DNA from: Nonomuraea rubra
Lineage (GTDB): Bacteria; Actinomycetota; Actinomycetes; Streptosporangiales; Streptosporangiaceae
Assembly: GCF_014207985.1 (NCBI RefSeq)
Contig: NZ_JACHMI010000001.1
Location: 9,717,001-9,781,000, forward strand
Reading direction: 5' to 3'
Length of the DNA stretch: 64,000 nt
Both the position numbers and the translations under genes were made by a program. Of this stretch, positions 38,825-48,387 are shown in pieces. The notes under the pieces are model-generated. The model was given only the letters and a program-made list of their open reading frames with translations, was not told the DNA's origin and did not search any database. How positions within the stretch are numbered: position 1 is the stretch's first letter; each line of letters begins with the position of its first letter.

Positions 38825-41083
38825 ATGCGACTTCTGTTACTCCCCCCAGTGATCGCCCTGACAGTGATCGCCACCATGACCCCTGCGGCGACGGCCGCGA
38901 CCCGCACCACGATCGTGGTGGCCGCCGACGGCTCGGGTGACCACGCGACCGTCCAGGACGCCGTGAACGCCGTGCCGTCAGGCAACGCCCGGCCGGTCAC
39001 CATCCTGGTCCGCAAGGGCACCTACAAGCAGCAGGTGGTCATCCCCGCCGACAAACCGCACATCACGCTGGCCGGCGACACCCGCGACCCGCGCGAGGTG
39101 GTGCTCACCTTCGACGCCGCCGCGTCCATGCAGAAGCCGGACGGCTCGGGCACGTACGGCACCTCGGGCAGCGCCTCGTACGTGATCAGCGCCCCCGACT
39201 TCACCGCCCGCAACCTCACCTTCGAGAACTCCTACGACGAGGCCGCGCACGGCAACAGCCAGGCCGTCGCCGTCAGGACCACGGGCGACCGCCAGGTGTA
39301 CGACAACGTCAGGTTCCTCGGCAACCAGGACACCCTGTACGCCAACACCGGCTCCGCCACCACCTTCGCCCGGCAGTACTTCCACAACTGCTACGTCGAG
39401 GGCGACGTCGACTTCATCTTCGGCCGCGCCACCGCCGTGTTCGACCGCTGCGTGATCAAGGCGCTGAACCGGGGCAGCACGGACAACAACGGCTACGTCA
39501 CCGCCGCCAGCACGGAGCTCGCCAACCCGTACGGGTTCCTGATCCACCGCAGCCACCTGGTCAGCGACGCGCCCGCCCGCACGTTCCACCTGGGCCGCCC
39601 GTGGCCGGCCGGCGGCTCGGTCACGGCGCGCGGCCAGGTGCTGGTGCGGGAGTCGTGGCTGGGCCAGCAGTTCAAGGACGCGCCCTGGACTGACATGTCG
39701 GGGCTGAACTGGCGCGAGGCCCGACTGTCCGAGTACCGCAACCACGGCCCGGGTGCGACCGTCAACGACGACCGCCCGCAGCTCACCGCGGAGCAGGCCA
39801 GGGCGTACACGCCGGAGAGGTACCTGGCGGGCACGGACGGCTGGAACCCGCTGCGCCGCCAGGGCCCCGGCACCAGGCCCGAGCCCGGCCGCCAGGTGCT
39901 GCCGCGCGACGACGGCTGGGCCGCGGCCACCACCGGCACGACCGGCGGCTCCGCCGCCCGCCCCGAGGACGTGCACGTCGTCTCCACCAGGGCGGAGCTG
40001 CTGGCCGCGCTGGGGAACCCGGCCGACAACACCCCGCGCATCGTCTACGTCAAGGGGGCCGTCGACGCCGACACCGACGCCGCGGGCAACCCGCTGACCT
40101 GCGACGACTACGCCGTGGACGGCTACAGCCTGCCCGCCTACCTGGCCGCCTACGACCCGGCCGTCTGGGGCAGGACCAGCCTGCCCTCGGGGCCGCTGGA
40201 GGAGGCCCGCAAGGCGTCGTACGCCAGGATGGCCGAGCACGTCACGGTCACCATCGGGTCCAACGTCACGCTGATGGGCCTGGGCGGGGACGCCGCGCTG
40301 AAGAGCTTCGGCCTGCGGATCAGCAACGCCGACAACGTCATCGTGCGCAACCTGACCATCACCGACACCTCCGACTGCTTCCCGCAGTGGGACCCGACCG
40401 ACGGCGCCGAGGGCAACTGGAACGCCTCCTTCGACAACATGGAGGTCTCCGGCTCCACCCACGTGTGGCTGGACCACAACACGCTCAACGACGGCGACAA
40501 CCCCGACTCGGGCCAGCCGCTGTACTTCGGCCGGCCGTACCAGGTGCACGACGGGCTGCTCGACGTCGTACGCGGCTCCACCTACGTGACGCTGTCCTGG
40601 AACCACCTCAGCGGCCACGACAAGGTGACGCTGATCGGCAACACCGACAGCCCCACCCGGTACGGCGAGGAGGACAAGCTCAAGGTCACCCTGCACCACA
40701 ACTACTTCGAAGCGCTCGGCCAGCGCACGCCCCGGGTCCGGTTCGGGCAGGTGCACGTGTACAACAACTACTACAAGGGCGGCCCCGGGCACGGTTACAG
40801 CATCGGCGTGGGCTTCGGCTCCAAGGTGTACGCCGAGCGCAACGCCTTCGACGGGATCGCGGCGGCGAAGGTGCTGACCGTGTTCAACGGCACGGCGATC
40901 ACGGCGAACGACAACCTCGTGGACGGCGTGGTGACCGACGTGGTGGCCGCGTACAACGAGGCCAACGGCACGGCACTCGGCACGGACGCGGGCTGGACCC
41001 CGGCGCTGGTCCCCCGCGTGCACCCGGCCAAGGTGCTCAGGCACCTGGTGCCGGCGCGCGCGGGCGCGGGGCGCCTGCGCTGA
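38825..41083 (+). CDS. Secreted pectin methylesterase (CE8) - pectate lyase (PL1) fusion
   Basis: 752 residues from ATG 38825. A signal (RLLLLPPVIALTVIATMTPA) precedes a CE8 domain (about 25-340): GNSQAVAV, LGNQDTLYA, EGDVDFIFGRA (catalytic Asp) and LGRPWP. After a linker the PL1 domain (about 395-735) has FGLRISNADNVIVRNLTITD, a WDPTDGAEGNWNASFDNMEV stretch, HVWLDHNTLNDGDN and HHNYFEALGQRTPRVRFGQV. The enzyme would demethylate pectin and then cleave the product by beta-elimination, in one chain. Secretion and location next to xylanase genes fit plant-cell-wall use. Confidence 0.93.
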   Translation: MRLLLLPPVIALTVIATMTPAATAATRTTIVVAADGSGDHATVQDAVNAVPSGNARPVTILVRKGTYKQQVVIPADKPHITLAGDTRDPREVVLTFDAAASMQKPDGSGTYGTSGSASYVISAPDFTARNLTFENSYDEAAHGNSQAVAVRTTGDRQVYDNVRFLGNQDTLYANTGSATTFARQYFHNCYVEGDVDFIFGRATAVFDRCVIKALNRGSTDNNGYVTAASTELANPYGFLIHRSHLVSDAPARTFHLGRPWPAGGSVTARGQVLVRESWLGQQFKDAPWTDMSGLNWREARLSEYRNHGPGATVNDDRPQLTAEQARAYTPERYLAGTDGWNPLRRQGPGTRPEPGRQVLPRDDGWAAATTGTTGGSAARPEDVHVVSTRAELLAALGNPADNTPRIVYVKGAVDADTDAAGNPLTCDDYAVDGYSLPAYLAAYDPAVWGRTSLPSGPLEEARKASYARMAEHVTVTIGSNVTLMGLGGDAALKSFGLRISNADNVIVRNLTITDTSDCFPQWDPTDGAEGNWNASFDNMEVSGSTHVWLDHNTLNDGDNPDSGQPLYFGRPYQVHDGLLDVVRGSTYVTLSWNHLSGHDKVTLIGNTDSPTRYGEEDKLKVTLHHNYFEALGQRTPRVRFGQVHVYNNYYKGGPGHGYSIGVGFGSKVYAERNAFDGIAAAKVLTVFNGTAITANDNLVDGVVTDVVAAYNEANGTALGTDAGWTPALVPRVHPAKVLRHLVPARAGAGRLR

Positions 41084-41095
41084 TCGGACCCCGGC

Positions 41096-41137
41096 GGCGG
41101 GCGGCCCCCTCACCGGCTCCCACCTGGGCCGCCCGCC
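41096..41137. terminator. Stem-loop after the pectinase fusion gene
   Basis: GGCGGGCGGCC (41096-41106) pairs with GGCCGCCCGCC (41127-41137), an 11-bp stem, 12 bases after the stop. Confidence 0.65.
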
Positions 41138-41149
41138 CTCGGCCGCGAA

Positions 41150-41170
41150 GGTGGGTGGATCCCACCCACC
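41150..41170. promoter_or_regulatory. 21-bp palindrome before the XRE regulator gene
   Basis: Arms GGTGGGTGG and CCACCCACC (9 bp) around three bases, ending 44 bases before the ATG at 41215 and followed immediately by TTGAGC. It is a strong candidate for the regulator's own operator. Confidence 0.6.
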
Positions 41171-41214
41171 TTGAGCGCTCGTTCCTGTCCCCGGCCTCGC
41201 CTAGCCTCGAAGGC

Positions 41215-42027
41215 ATGGACACGGACAACCTGCTCGGCCAGTTCCTGCGCGCCCGCCGCGAGCTCCTCCAGCCGGAGGACCTCGGCATGCCCGCCGGCAC
41301 CCGCCGGCGCGTGCGTGGCCTGCGCCGCGAGGAGGTCGCCCAGCTCGCCGGCGTCAGCGCCGACTACTACGTACGCCTGGAGCAGGGCCGCGAGCGCCAC
41401 CCGTCCGCCCAGGTGGTCGACGCGCTGGCCAGGGCGCTGGAGCTGGAGGAGGACGCGGCCGCGCACCTGCACCGGCTCTCCCGCCCGGCCCCCGCCAAGC
41501 GGCGCCCCCGGCGCGAGCAGGTCAGCCAGAACCTGGTCCGCATGATGGCGGCCTGGCCGCACACCCCCGCCGTCGTCCTGGGCCGCTACCTGACCGTGCT
41601 GGCCGCCAACCCGCTCGGCAAGGCCCTGTTCGACGGCCACGCCTACAGCGACGACCTGGTCCGGCTGGTCTTCCTCGACCCTGACGCCCGCGCGTTCTAC
41701 CCCGACTGGGACCTCGTGGCGGCCAACACCGTCGGCGGGCTGCGCTCCGCCGCCGGCACCGACTACGACGACCCGCGGCTCATCGAGGTCGTCGGGGAGC
41801 TGTCGCTGAAGAGCGAGACCTTCCGCAGGCTCTGGGCCCGCCACGACATCCGCCAGAAGACCCACGAGACCAAGCGCTTCCACCATCCGCTGGTGGGCCC
41901 GCTGACGCTGCACTACGAGTCGCTGACCGTGAACAGCGCACCCGGCCAGCAGCTCGTCGTCTACCAGGCCGAGCCGGGCAGCCCGTCAGAAGAGGCACTG
42001 TCCCTGCTGGGCAGCCTCACGGCCTGA
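41215..42027 (+). CDS. XRE-family regulator with MmyB-like ligand-binding domain
   Basis: 270 residues. The N-terminal helix-turn-helix is LGQFLRARRELLQPEDLGMP, then VRGLRREEVAQLAGVSADYY, VRLEQGRERHPSAQVVDALA, the highly conserved actinobacterial start of this family. The MmyB-like C-terminal domain (YLTVLAANPLGKALFDGHAY, DLVRLVFLDPDARAFYPDWD) probably binds a small ligand. The next gene, an SDR oxidoreductase 120 bases downstream on the same strand, is the probable target. A 21-bp palindrome lies upstream. Confidence 0.9.
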   Translation: MDTDNLLGQFLRARRELLQPEDLGMPAGTRRRVRGLRREEVAQLAGVSADYYVRLEQGRERHPSAQVVDALARALELEEDAAAHLHRLSRPAPAKRRPRREQVSQNLVRMMAAWPHTPAVVLGRYLTVLAANPLGKALFDGHAYSDDLVRLVFLDPDARAFYPDWDLVAANTVGGLRSAAGTDYDDPRLIEVVGELSLKSETFRRLWARHDIRQKTHETKRFHHPLVGPLTLHYESLTVNSAPGQQLVVYQAEPGSPSEEALSLLGSLTA

Positions 42028-42031
42028 CCCG

Positions 42032-42050
42032 GGCCCCGCCTCTGGGGGCC
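42032..42050. terminator. GC-rich stem-loop after the XRE gene
   Basis: GGCCCC (42032-42037) pairs with GGGGCC (42045-42050) around seven bases. A weak, short candidate, but it directly follows the regulator's stop. Confidence 0.4.
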
Positions 42051-42147
42051 GGCCGGCACCGCCTGATCCGAACACCCGTACCCGAAGCGCGCGGCGCACG
42101 TTCGCCGCCGCGCCATCTCGCCCTGCCCTCGTGAGGAGCCGAACACC

Positions 42148-42873
42148 ATGAAGAGCAAAGTCGTCCTGATCACCGGCGCGAGCAGCGGCATCGGCCGGGC
42201 CACCGCGCTGCGCCTGGCCGGCGAGGGGCACCACGTGGTGCTCGGCGCCCGCCGGGAGGACCGGCTGGCCGAGACCGCCGCGGCCGTCGAGGCCGCCGGC
42301 GGCAAGGCCGACGTGCGGCGGCTAGACGTGACCGACCGCGCGGACGTGGCCGCGTTCGCCGACGCCGCCGCCGAGCGGCACGGCCGGATCGACGTCCTGG
42401 TCGCCAACGCGGGCGTGATGCCGCTGTCCAGGTTGGACGCCCTGCTGGTCGAGGAGTGGGACCGGATGATCGACGTCAACGTCCGCGGCCTGCTGCACGG
42501 CATCGCCGCCGCGCTGCCGCACTTCCAGCGGCAGGGCGAGGGCCACTTCATCACCGTGGCCTCCATCGGCGCCCACCAGGTCTCGCCCACGGCCGCGGTC
42601 TACTGCGGCACGAAGTACGCCGCCTGGGCGATCACCGAGGGCCTGCGCCAGGAGCTCGACCCGGGCATCCGCGTCACCACCGTCTCCCCTGGCGTCGTGG
42701 AGTCCGAGCTGGCCGAGAGCATCAGCGACCCGGTCGCGCGGGAGGCCATGCGGACCTACCGGGCGGAGTCCATCCCGCCGGACAGCATCGCCCAGGCCAT
42801 CTCGTACGCGATGGGCCAGCCGGCCGGCGTGGACGTCAACGAGCTGGTCGTCCGCCCGGCCAGACAGCGCTGA
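42148..42873 (+). CDS. Short-chain dehydrogenase/reductase
   Basis: 241 residues; GAGGAG nine bases before the ATG. The Rossmann TGASSGIGRATALRLA is at 9-24, NAGV near 88, catalytic Ser in ITVASIGA, then Tyr/Lys in YCGTKYAAW (YxxxK) and PGVVESELAESI. It is a classical NADP-type SDR, probably acting on small aldehydes, ketones or alcohols. XRE/MmyB regulator upstream. Its 3' end, including the stop codon, is duplicated in tandem. Confidence 0.93.
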   Translation: MKSKVVLITGASSGIGRATALRLAGEGHHVVLGARREDRLAETAAAVEAAGGKADVRRLDVTDRADVAAFADAAAERHGRIDVLVANAGVMPLSRLDALLVEEWDRMIDVNVRGLLHGIAAALPHFQRQGEGHFITVASIGAHQVSPTAAVYCGTKYAAWAITEGLRQELDPGIRVTTVSPGVVESELAESISDPVAREAMRTYRAESIPPDSIAQAISYAMGQPAGVDVNELVVRPARQR

Positions 42874-42895
42874 GGCCCGGCCGGACAGCGCTGAG
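42854..42895. repeat. 21-bp tandem duplication spanning the SDR stop codon
   Basis: Positions 42854-42874 and 42875-42895 match at 20 of 21 bases and both contain GCTGA. The duplicate lies just outside the gene, three bases before the end of the convergent STAND gene. Confidence 0.85.
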
Positions 42896-42897
42896 GG

Positions 42898-45002
42898 TCA
42901 GCCGAGCCCGTTGTGCAGTCCCTCGCCCTCCGGTTCGAGCGCGTACGCGATGCCCGCGTCGATGTCGCTGTCGAACCCGGTGCGGTAGGCCACCTCGAAG
43001 GCGTTGTCGCCGAGCAGGTCACGGGCGCCCGCCTCGCAGTCCTTCCTGGCCGCCACCAGGGCGGGCACGCTGGCCTGCGCCTGGCCGTGGGTGCTCCAGA
43101 TCCGCTGCGCCAGCCCGAGCAGCCGGGCGGCGCGGTGCGCCCGGCCGGCCGCGCCCGCCGCCAGGGCGAGCAGGTCCACCGTCAGGCCGATGCCGAAGCT
43201 GTCGTGCAGCCGCCGCTTGGTCCGCAGGGCGGCCTGCCCGTAGGTGACGGCCAGGTCGAGATGCCCGGCGCCCAGCTCCGCCTGGCCGCGCAGGAAGTCG
43301 CCGTAGGAGCGCATCGACTGCTCGCCGCACCGGTCGCAGAGCGTGCGCGCGTCCTCCAGCACGGCGACGGCCTCGTCGATCCGGCCGTCCACGGTGAGGG
43401 CGTGCGCCCGGCAGTAGAGCCCGACGAGCTTGGCGATGGTCAGCGGCTCGTCGGCCCACCGGCTGAGGTACGCGGGCTCGGACTCGGCCATCGCCTGGAT
43501 GAGGTTGCCGCGGATCACCCCGGCCATCGCCCTGAGTGCCCTGACGCAGCTCAGCGCGTACGCGTCGCCGGGGGCCGCGGCGAGCTCGATCGCGGCGGCC
43601 CTGGCCTCGGCCACCCCGGCGTCGCCCTGCGTGGCCGCCAGGTGGCCGTCGGACCACAGGGCCTGCACGAGCGCGGGGCCCGGCCGGGTGTCCAGGTCGA
43701 GGGCCTGCCGCAGGTAGTGGCGGCCCTCCTTGGCGTAGCCGCAGCCGTACCAGAAGAACGCCAGCGTGCCGGCCAGCTCCAGCACGGGCAGGCCGTCCTT
43801 GGCGTTCAGCGCCACCTCCAGGGCGGCGCGCAGGTTGTCGTGCTCGCCGATCATGCGGTCGTACCAGGAGATCTGGCCGGGGCCGAGCCAGCCGGCGGCG
43901 CCCCGGGTGGCCAGCGTCAGGTAGTGCTCGCGGTGGCGCTGCTTGAAGCGTTCCTCCTCGCCGAGGTGGCGCAGCCAGCCCGCGCCGTACTCGCGCAGCG
44001 TGTCGAGCATCCGGTAGCGCTCGCCCGCTCCTGTGGGCAGCCAGGTCAGGATCGACTCGCGGCCAGCGCGTCGAGCAGCAGCCCGATGTCGGCCTCGGGC
44101 AGCCGCTCGTCGGCGCAGATCTCGCGTACGGCCTCCGCGTCGAAGTCGCCGGCGAACACCGACAGCCGCGCCCACAGCAGCCGCTCGGCGGGCTCGCACA
44201 GCTCGTGGCTCCACCCGATGGCGGTACGCAGGGCCTGGTGCCACGGCGGGCCGGCGGTCGCGGCGGGATCGTCCTCCAGCGCCGAGAACCGGTCGTCGAG
44301 CCGGTCGGCCAGGCGCGCGACGGGCAGCTCGCGCAGCCGCGCCGCGGCCAGCTCGATGGCCAGCGGGATGCCCTCCAGCCGCCGGCACAGGCGCCCGACG
44401 GCCTCCTGGTCCTCCTCGGCGAGGTCGAACCCGGGCACCGTCTCGGCGGCGCGCTCGGCCAGCAGCGCCACCGCGTCACCGGAGGCCGGCCCGGTGGACC
44501 CGCTGGGCGGCACCGGCAACGGATCGACGACGATCACCAGCTCGCCCGGCGCCTCCAGCGGGCGGCGGCTGGTGGCCAGCACGCGCAGCCCCGGCACGGC
44601 GTCGAGCAGCGTGGTGACCGTGGCGGAGCAGGGGCCGGCGAGGTGCTCGCAGGTGTCGAGGACGAGCAGGACCTCCCGGCCGTACAGGTGCTCGGCCAGC
44701 ACCTCGATCATCGGCCGGGTGGTCTGGTCGGTGAGCCGGAGCGCCTCGGCGATGGCGTGCGGCAGCAGCGAGCCGTCGAGCAGCGGTGACAGCTCCACGA
44801 GCCAGGCGCCACCGCCGAACTCGGGCCGCAGGTCGGCGGCGGCACGCAGGGCCAGGCGGGACTTGCCGACGCCGCCGACGCCGGTGAGGGTCACCAGCCG
44901 GGACCGCCGGCACGCGCGGCGCACCTGGTCGAGCTCGCCACGGCGCCCGATGAGACTGGTCAGCTCCGCCGGGAGGTTGCCCGCCTGCCACTTGCCTGCC
45001 AT
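42898..45002 (-). pseudogene. STAND/NB-ARC ATPase with TPR region, frameshifted
   Basis: Read in two frames. Frame 1 from ATG 45002 (MAGKWQAGNLPAELTSLIGR, Walker A GVGGVGKSR, Walker B LLVLDTCEHLA) ends in TGA after ALAASRS near 44046. Frame 2 resumes at ESILTWLPTGAGERYRMLDT and runs to 42898. A single missing base near 44058 reconnects them (ALAA-ESILTWLP). Relatives are LuxR/SARP-associated NB-ARC regulators, but there is no C-terminal DNA-binding domain here, so the predicted protein (about 700 residues) would lack its output. It could be a real pseudogene or a sequencing error. Confidence 0.8.
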
Positions 45003-45156
45003 CGTGATCGCCACCCATCGGCTGAAGTTGTGACAGCAGCTTGCCTGACTCTGCCGCGCTCCGTCACTAAAAGTGAGAAAGTAACTACTGCTGATGGACG
45101 TGATGGTGCGCCCGAGCCGTGGGTGACGTCAAGCTCGGGCGCGACTCCTCGGCGGC

Positions 45157-48100
45157 TCAGGTTCCGTAGGCCTTGACCTCCAGCAGGCCGACGGAGCTGG
45201 TGCCGTTCCCGGTGAGCAGCACCCTCAGGCGGGTGGTGCTCGTGGCGGTGAAGGTGACGGAGTTGTAGGCGTTCTTGGTCAGCGAGTACGCCGACGCGCC
45301 CGGCACGTCCACGTACGCGCTGCCGTTCCAGTACTGCAGCTTCCACGACGCGGGCATGTCGATGCCCTGGTCGTCGTCGAAGAAGTACACCTCGGCCCGG
45401 TTGAGCGTGCGGGCCGAGGACCAGGTCAGGTCCACCCACTGCTGCCCGGTCTCCGGCCAGCAGCCCCAGCGCGGGTTGACGGTGTCGTTGGAGGACGGCG
45501 GGTCGATGCCGTCGTTGACCGCGGCCACGCTCTCCCAGGAGGAGGTGTAGGACGCGCTCGCCGTGGCCGACGCCGCCAGGTTCGACGGCGGCTGGACGCC
45601 GCCCCGGTTGTGCACCTTGATCTCGGTGAGGCCGGTCCTGGCGCCGGACGCGGCCGTGGCCAGCACCCGCACCCGCTGCGCGGTGACGGCGGGGAACTGC
45701 ACCACGTTGTAGTTGGCGCGCGGCGCGGCCGGCGTCTTGGCCTGGGAGGGCACGCTGACCCAGGCGCTGCCGTTGTGGTACTGGACGTCGTAGGAGGCCG
45801 GGGCCCGGTAGGTGGAGCTGGCAGGACGGCTGTCCTTGAAGTAGAGCCGCACCTCGTTGAGCGTGCGGGCGGTGCCGAAGTTGAGCTCGTACCAGTCCTG
45901 TCCGGCGGTGGTGCCGCCCCAGAACGGCTCGTTGATCGGGTAGCCGTCGACGGCGCCCCCGGTGGAGCTGCCCGAGGCGGTGGTGGAGGCCGTGGCGGTG
46001 GCGCCGGCGGCGAGGTTCGTCAGGTTGGCGGTGAGGTCGACGCCGGCCTTGGCCAGCATGTCGACCATGCGGGCGCTGGTGTGGCTGACCTGGGCCGGAG
46101 CCTGCAGGCCGGGGACGGCGACGTTGTGGGTGACGGTTCCGGTCGTGGTGACGGCGCCGGTGGCCGGGTCCCAGGTGAACGGCACCAGCGTCGACACGGT
46201 GGCGGCGCGGCTGCCGTTGACGTAGATCGAGTAACCCTCGGGCACGCCTGGGTAGCGGGCGACGCCGTCGGCCGGGTCGTCCCACACGATGGTCAGGTCG
46301 GCGTTGCGGTAGCGCAGGTTGTTGACGGTGAAGTGGGACCAGCCGATGTTGATCGGCGAGAGCTCCACCTTGGCGTCGTTGCGCGGCCGCAGCCCGGCGA
46401 CGTCCTCGACGACGGTCCAGTTGCTGCTGCCCAGGATGTTGTGGTGGATCCAGGAGCGGTAGGTGATCGAGGAGCCGTTCCAGTCGGCCCAGAACTCGTT
46501 GGCGTCGGGCCACTGGGTGTTGCCGCCCACGTACTGCGCCCAGGCGTTCCAGTAGAGCAGCTTCTTGTACCAGGTCGGGTCGATCCACTCGTTGGGGTAG
46601 TTGCGCAGCACCGAGGAGAGCAGGCGGAACTGCACGGTCGAGTTGATCGTGGAGAAGTTGTTGCTGCCGGTGCCGGAGGCCGCCTTGTCGGCCTGGTTGG
46701 CGGTGTAGAAGGGGAAGATCGGGTACTGCGCCGGGTCGTCGAACAGGCGCAGGGCCTGCTTGTAGGTGGCCGTGTTGGGGATCGCGCCGACGGCGAACGG
46801 GTAGTAGTTGTTGATCTCCTTCCACGGCACCCACTCGTTGGTGGACTTCAGCCGGTGCTCGAAGAGCTGCCTGCCCGGGTTCCACAACACGCCGACGATG
46901 GCGTTCTGGATCTGGGTGGCCAGGGTGCGCAGCTCGGTGGCCTTGGCGGTGTTGCCGATGGCCTCGTACGCCTGGGCGGCGGCCAGCGCGCCGCTGTACT
47001 GGTAGGCGGACTCGGCCCGGTCCATGCGGCCCGGCTTCCAGTGGAACGACACGGCGTCGGCGTCGTTGCCGGTCAGGGCGCCCCAGTCGTACTCGATGAG
47101 CTTGTTGTTGTCGGTGTCGTAGTAGGCGAGCTGCCCCTTGACGTCCTGCTCGGCGTAGCGGGCCAGGTTGGCGGCGATGGCGGGCTGGCCGCCGTGGATC
47201 TGGTAGCTCTTCCAGGCCGCCTCGCCGATGTACTGCGTGTAGCTGTTCGACCAGTTCTCCGGGTCGCCGGGGTTGTCGAGGAAGCGGCCGTTCTTGGAGG
47301 TCTGGCCGACGCTCAGCCAGTCGCCGTAGGCGTAGATCGGGTTGCGCAGGTACTTCAGGTCGTCGATGTGCATGGGCTGGGTCAGCGCGATCGCGTTGTT
47401 GTAGCCCAGCACGCCCTCGGTGGAGGTGGGGAACTGGAAGGTCTGCCCGGGGATGTCGGCGTCGAGGTGGTTGAAGCGCATCAGCCACCAGCGGTAGTAG
47501 ATGTTCTTCTTGATGGCCGGCTCGGGCACGTCGATGTAGGGCACGTTCTCGGCCCACCAGCGGTTGTAGGCGCGCACGTGGGTGGCGAACGCGGTGGCGG
47601 CCGAGTAGCCGGCGTAGGCGTCGTACTCGGTGCGGGAGGCCGGGAGCTCGTTGGTCACGAAGCCCATGACGACCTTGACGGTCACCGTGGCGCCGGCGGC
47701 GATGGTGAGCGAGCGGTTGAGGCCGCCGCTGGAGACCGCGCAGCCGTCGCAGGTCAGCCGGGGGTAGAGGGTGGTGAGGTTGTTGTAGGCGTTCACCTGG
47801 CCGGTCAGCTCGCTGCCGCTGCCGCTGGTCGCGTACGGCGAGGTGGCCCGCAGCTGCAGCGTGGTGGAGGCGGAGCCGCCGTTGGTGATGGCCAGGTTGG
47901 CCACGGCCACGTTGTTGTCGGTGATGAACTTCGTCTGGTTGACGGTGATGGAGCCGCTGGTGTGCCGGCTCTTCCAGTGGCTGGGCGCCTGCCAGCGGGA
48001 GGCGACCTGCTCGGTGAACGTGCCGGGGCTCAGCGCGACGGTGAAGGCGTGGTTGTTGCTGATGCTCTCCCAGTACGCGGCCTGCCCGGCGAAGCCCAGC

Positions 48101-48387
48101 GTGCCGGGCGTGTGCGTCTTCATGAACAGCGCCCGGCCGCGCGTCATGAGCCAGGTGCCCGCCGGATCGTTGCCGGAGCGGGCCAGCAGGCGGTCCATCC
48201 AGAAGTCGGTGCCGGAGCTCTCGGCGTCGTAGATGGCCCGCATGTAGTCGCCGGTCGTGTACGAGCCGGGCGGCGCGGGGATCGCCGGGCCGCTGAAGGA
48301 GGGGTAGCCGATGGTCTGGTCGGCGTACGCGGCGGGGGCCGTCACCAGGCCCGCGACGAGGAGCAGGGCTAACAGGGCACGCCTCAT
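45157..48387 (-). CDS. Secreted (alpha/alpha)6-barrel glycosidase with two F5/8 type C domains
   Basis: 1,076 residues. The ATG at 48387 overlaps the upstream stop (ATGA) and has GGAGAG seven bases before it. A signal (RRALLALLLVAGLVTAPAAY) leads to an N-terminal beta-sandwich, then a helical catalytic domain (about 280-640) with YYRWWLMRFNHLDADIPGQT, STEGVLGYNNAIALTQPMH and LRNPIYAYGDWLSVG, the pattern of MGH1-like/GH63-related glycosidases. Two discoidin-type domains end the protein (about 800-930, 940-1076). Substrate unknown; coupling to a GH43 suggests arabinan or arabinoxylan side chains. Confidence 0.75.
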   Translation of the reverse strand: MRRALLALLLVAGLVTAPAAYADQTIGYPSFSGPAIPAPPGSYTTGDYMRAIYDAESSGTDFWMDRLLARSGNDPAGTWLMTRGRALFMKTHTPGTLGFAGQAAYWESISNNHAFTVALSPGTFTEQVASRWQAPSHWKSRHTSGSITVNQTKFITDNNVAVANLAITNGGSASTTLQLRATSPYATSGSGSELTGQVNAYNNLTTLYPRLTCDGCAVSSGGLNRSLTIAAGATVTVKVVMGFVTNELPASRTEYDAYAGYSAATAFATHVRAYNRWWAENVPYIDVPEPAIKKNIYYRWWLMRFNHLDADIPGQTFQFPTSTEGVLGYNNAIALTQPMHIDDLKYLRNPIYAYGDWLSVGQTSKNGRFLDNPGDPENWSNSYTQYIGEAAWKSYQIHGGQPAIAANLARYAEQDVKGQLAYYDTDNNKLIEYDWGALTGNDADAVSFHWKPGRMDRAESAYQYSGALAAAQAYEAIGNTAKATELRTLATQIQNAIVGVLWNPGRQLFEHRLKSTNEWVPWKEINNYYPFAVGAIPNTATYKQALRLFDDPAQYPIFPFYTANQADKAASGTGSNNFSTINSTVQFRLLSSVLRNYPNEWIDPTWYKKLLYWNAWAQYVGGNTQWPDANEFWADWNGSSITYRSWIHHNILGSSNWTVVEDVAGLRPRNDAKVELSPINIGWSHFTVNNLRYRNADLTIVWDDPADGVARYPGVPEGYSIYVNGSRAATVSTLVPFTWDPATGAVTTTGTVTHNVAVPGLQAPAQVSHTSARMVDMLAKAGVDLTANLTNLAAGATATASTTASGSSTGGAVDGYPINEPFWGGTTAGQDWYELNFGTARTLNEVRLYFKDSRPASSTYRAPASYDVQYHNGSAWVSVPSQAKTPAAPRANYNVVQFPAVTAQRVRVLATAASGARTGLTEIKVHNRGGVQPPSNLAASATASASYTSSWESVAAVNDGIDPPSSNDTVNPRWGCWPETGQQWVDLTWSSARTLNRAEVYFFDDDQGIDMPASWKLQYWNGSAYVDVPGASAYSLTKNAYNSVTFTATSTTRLRVLLTGNGTSSVGLLEVKAYGT

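Noticed and set aside
45610-48372. A 920-codon frame antisense to the large glycosidase
   Set aside because: Compositionally a shadow (Val/Gly/Asp/Arg only); the minus-strand protein has a signal peptide and recognisable domains.
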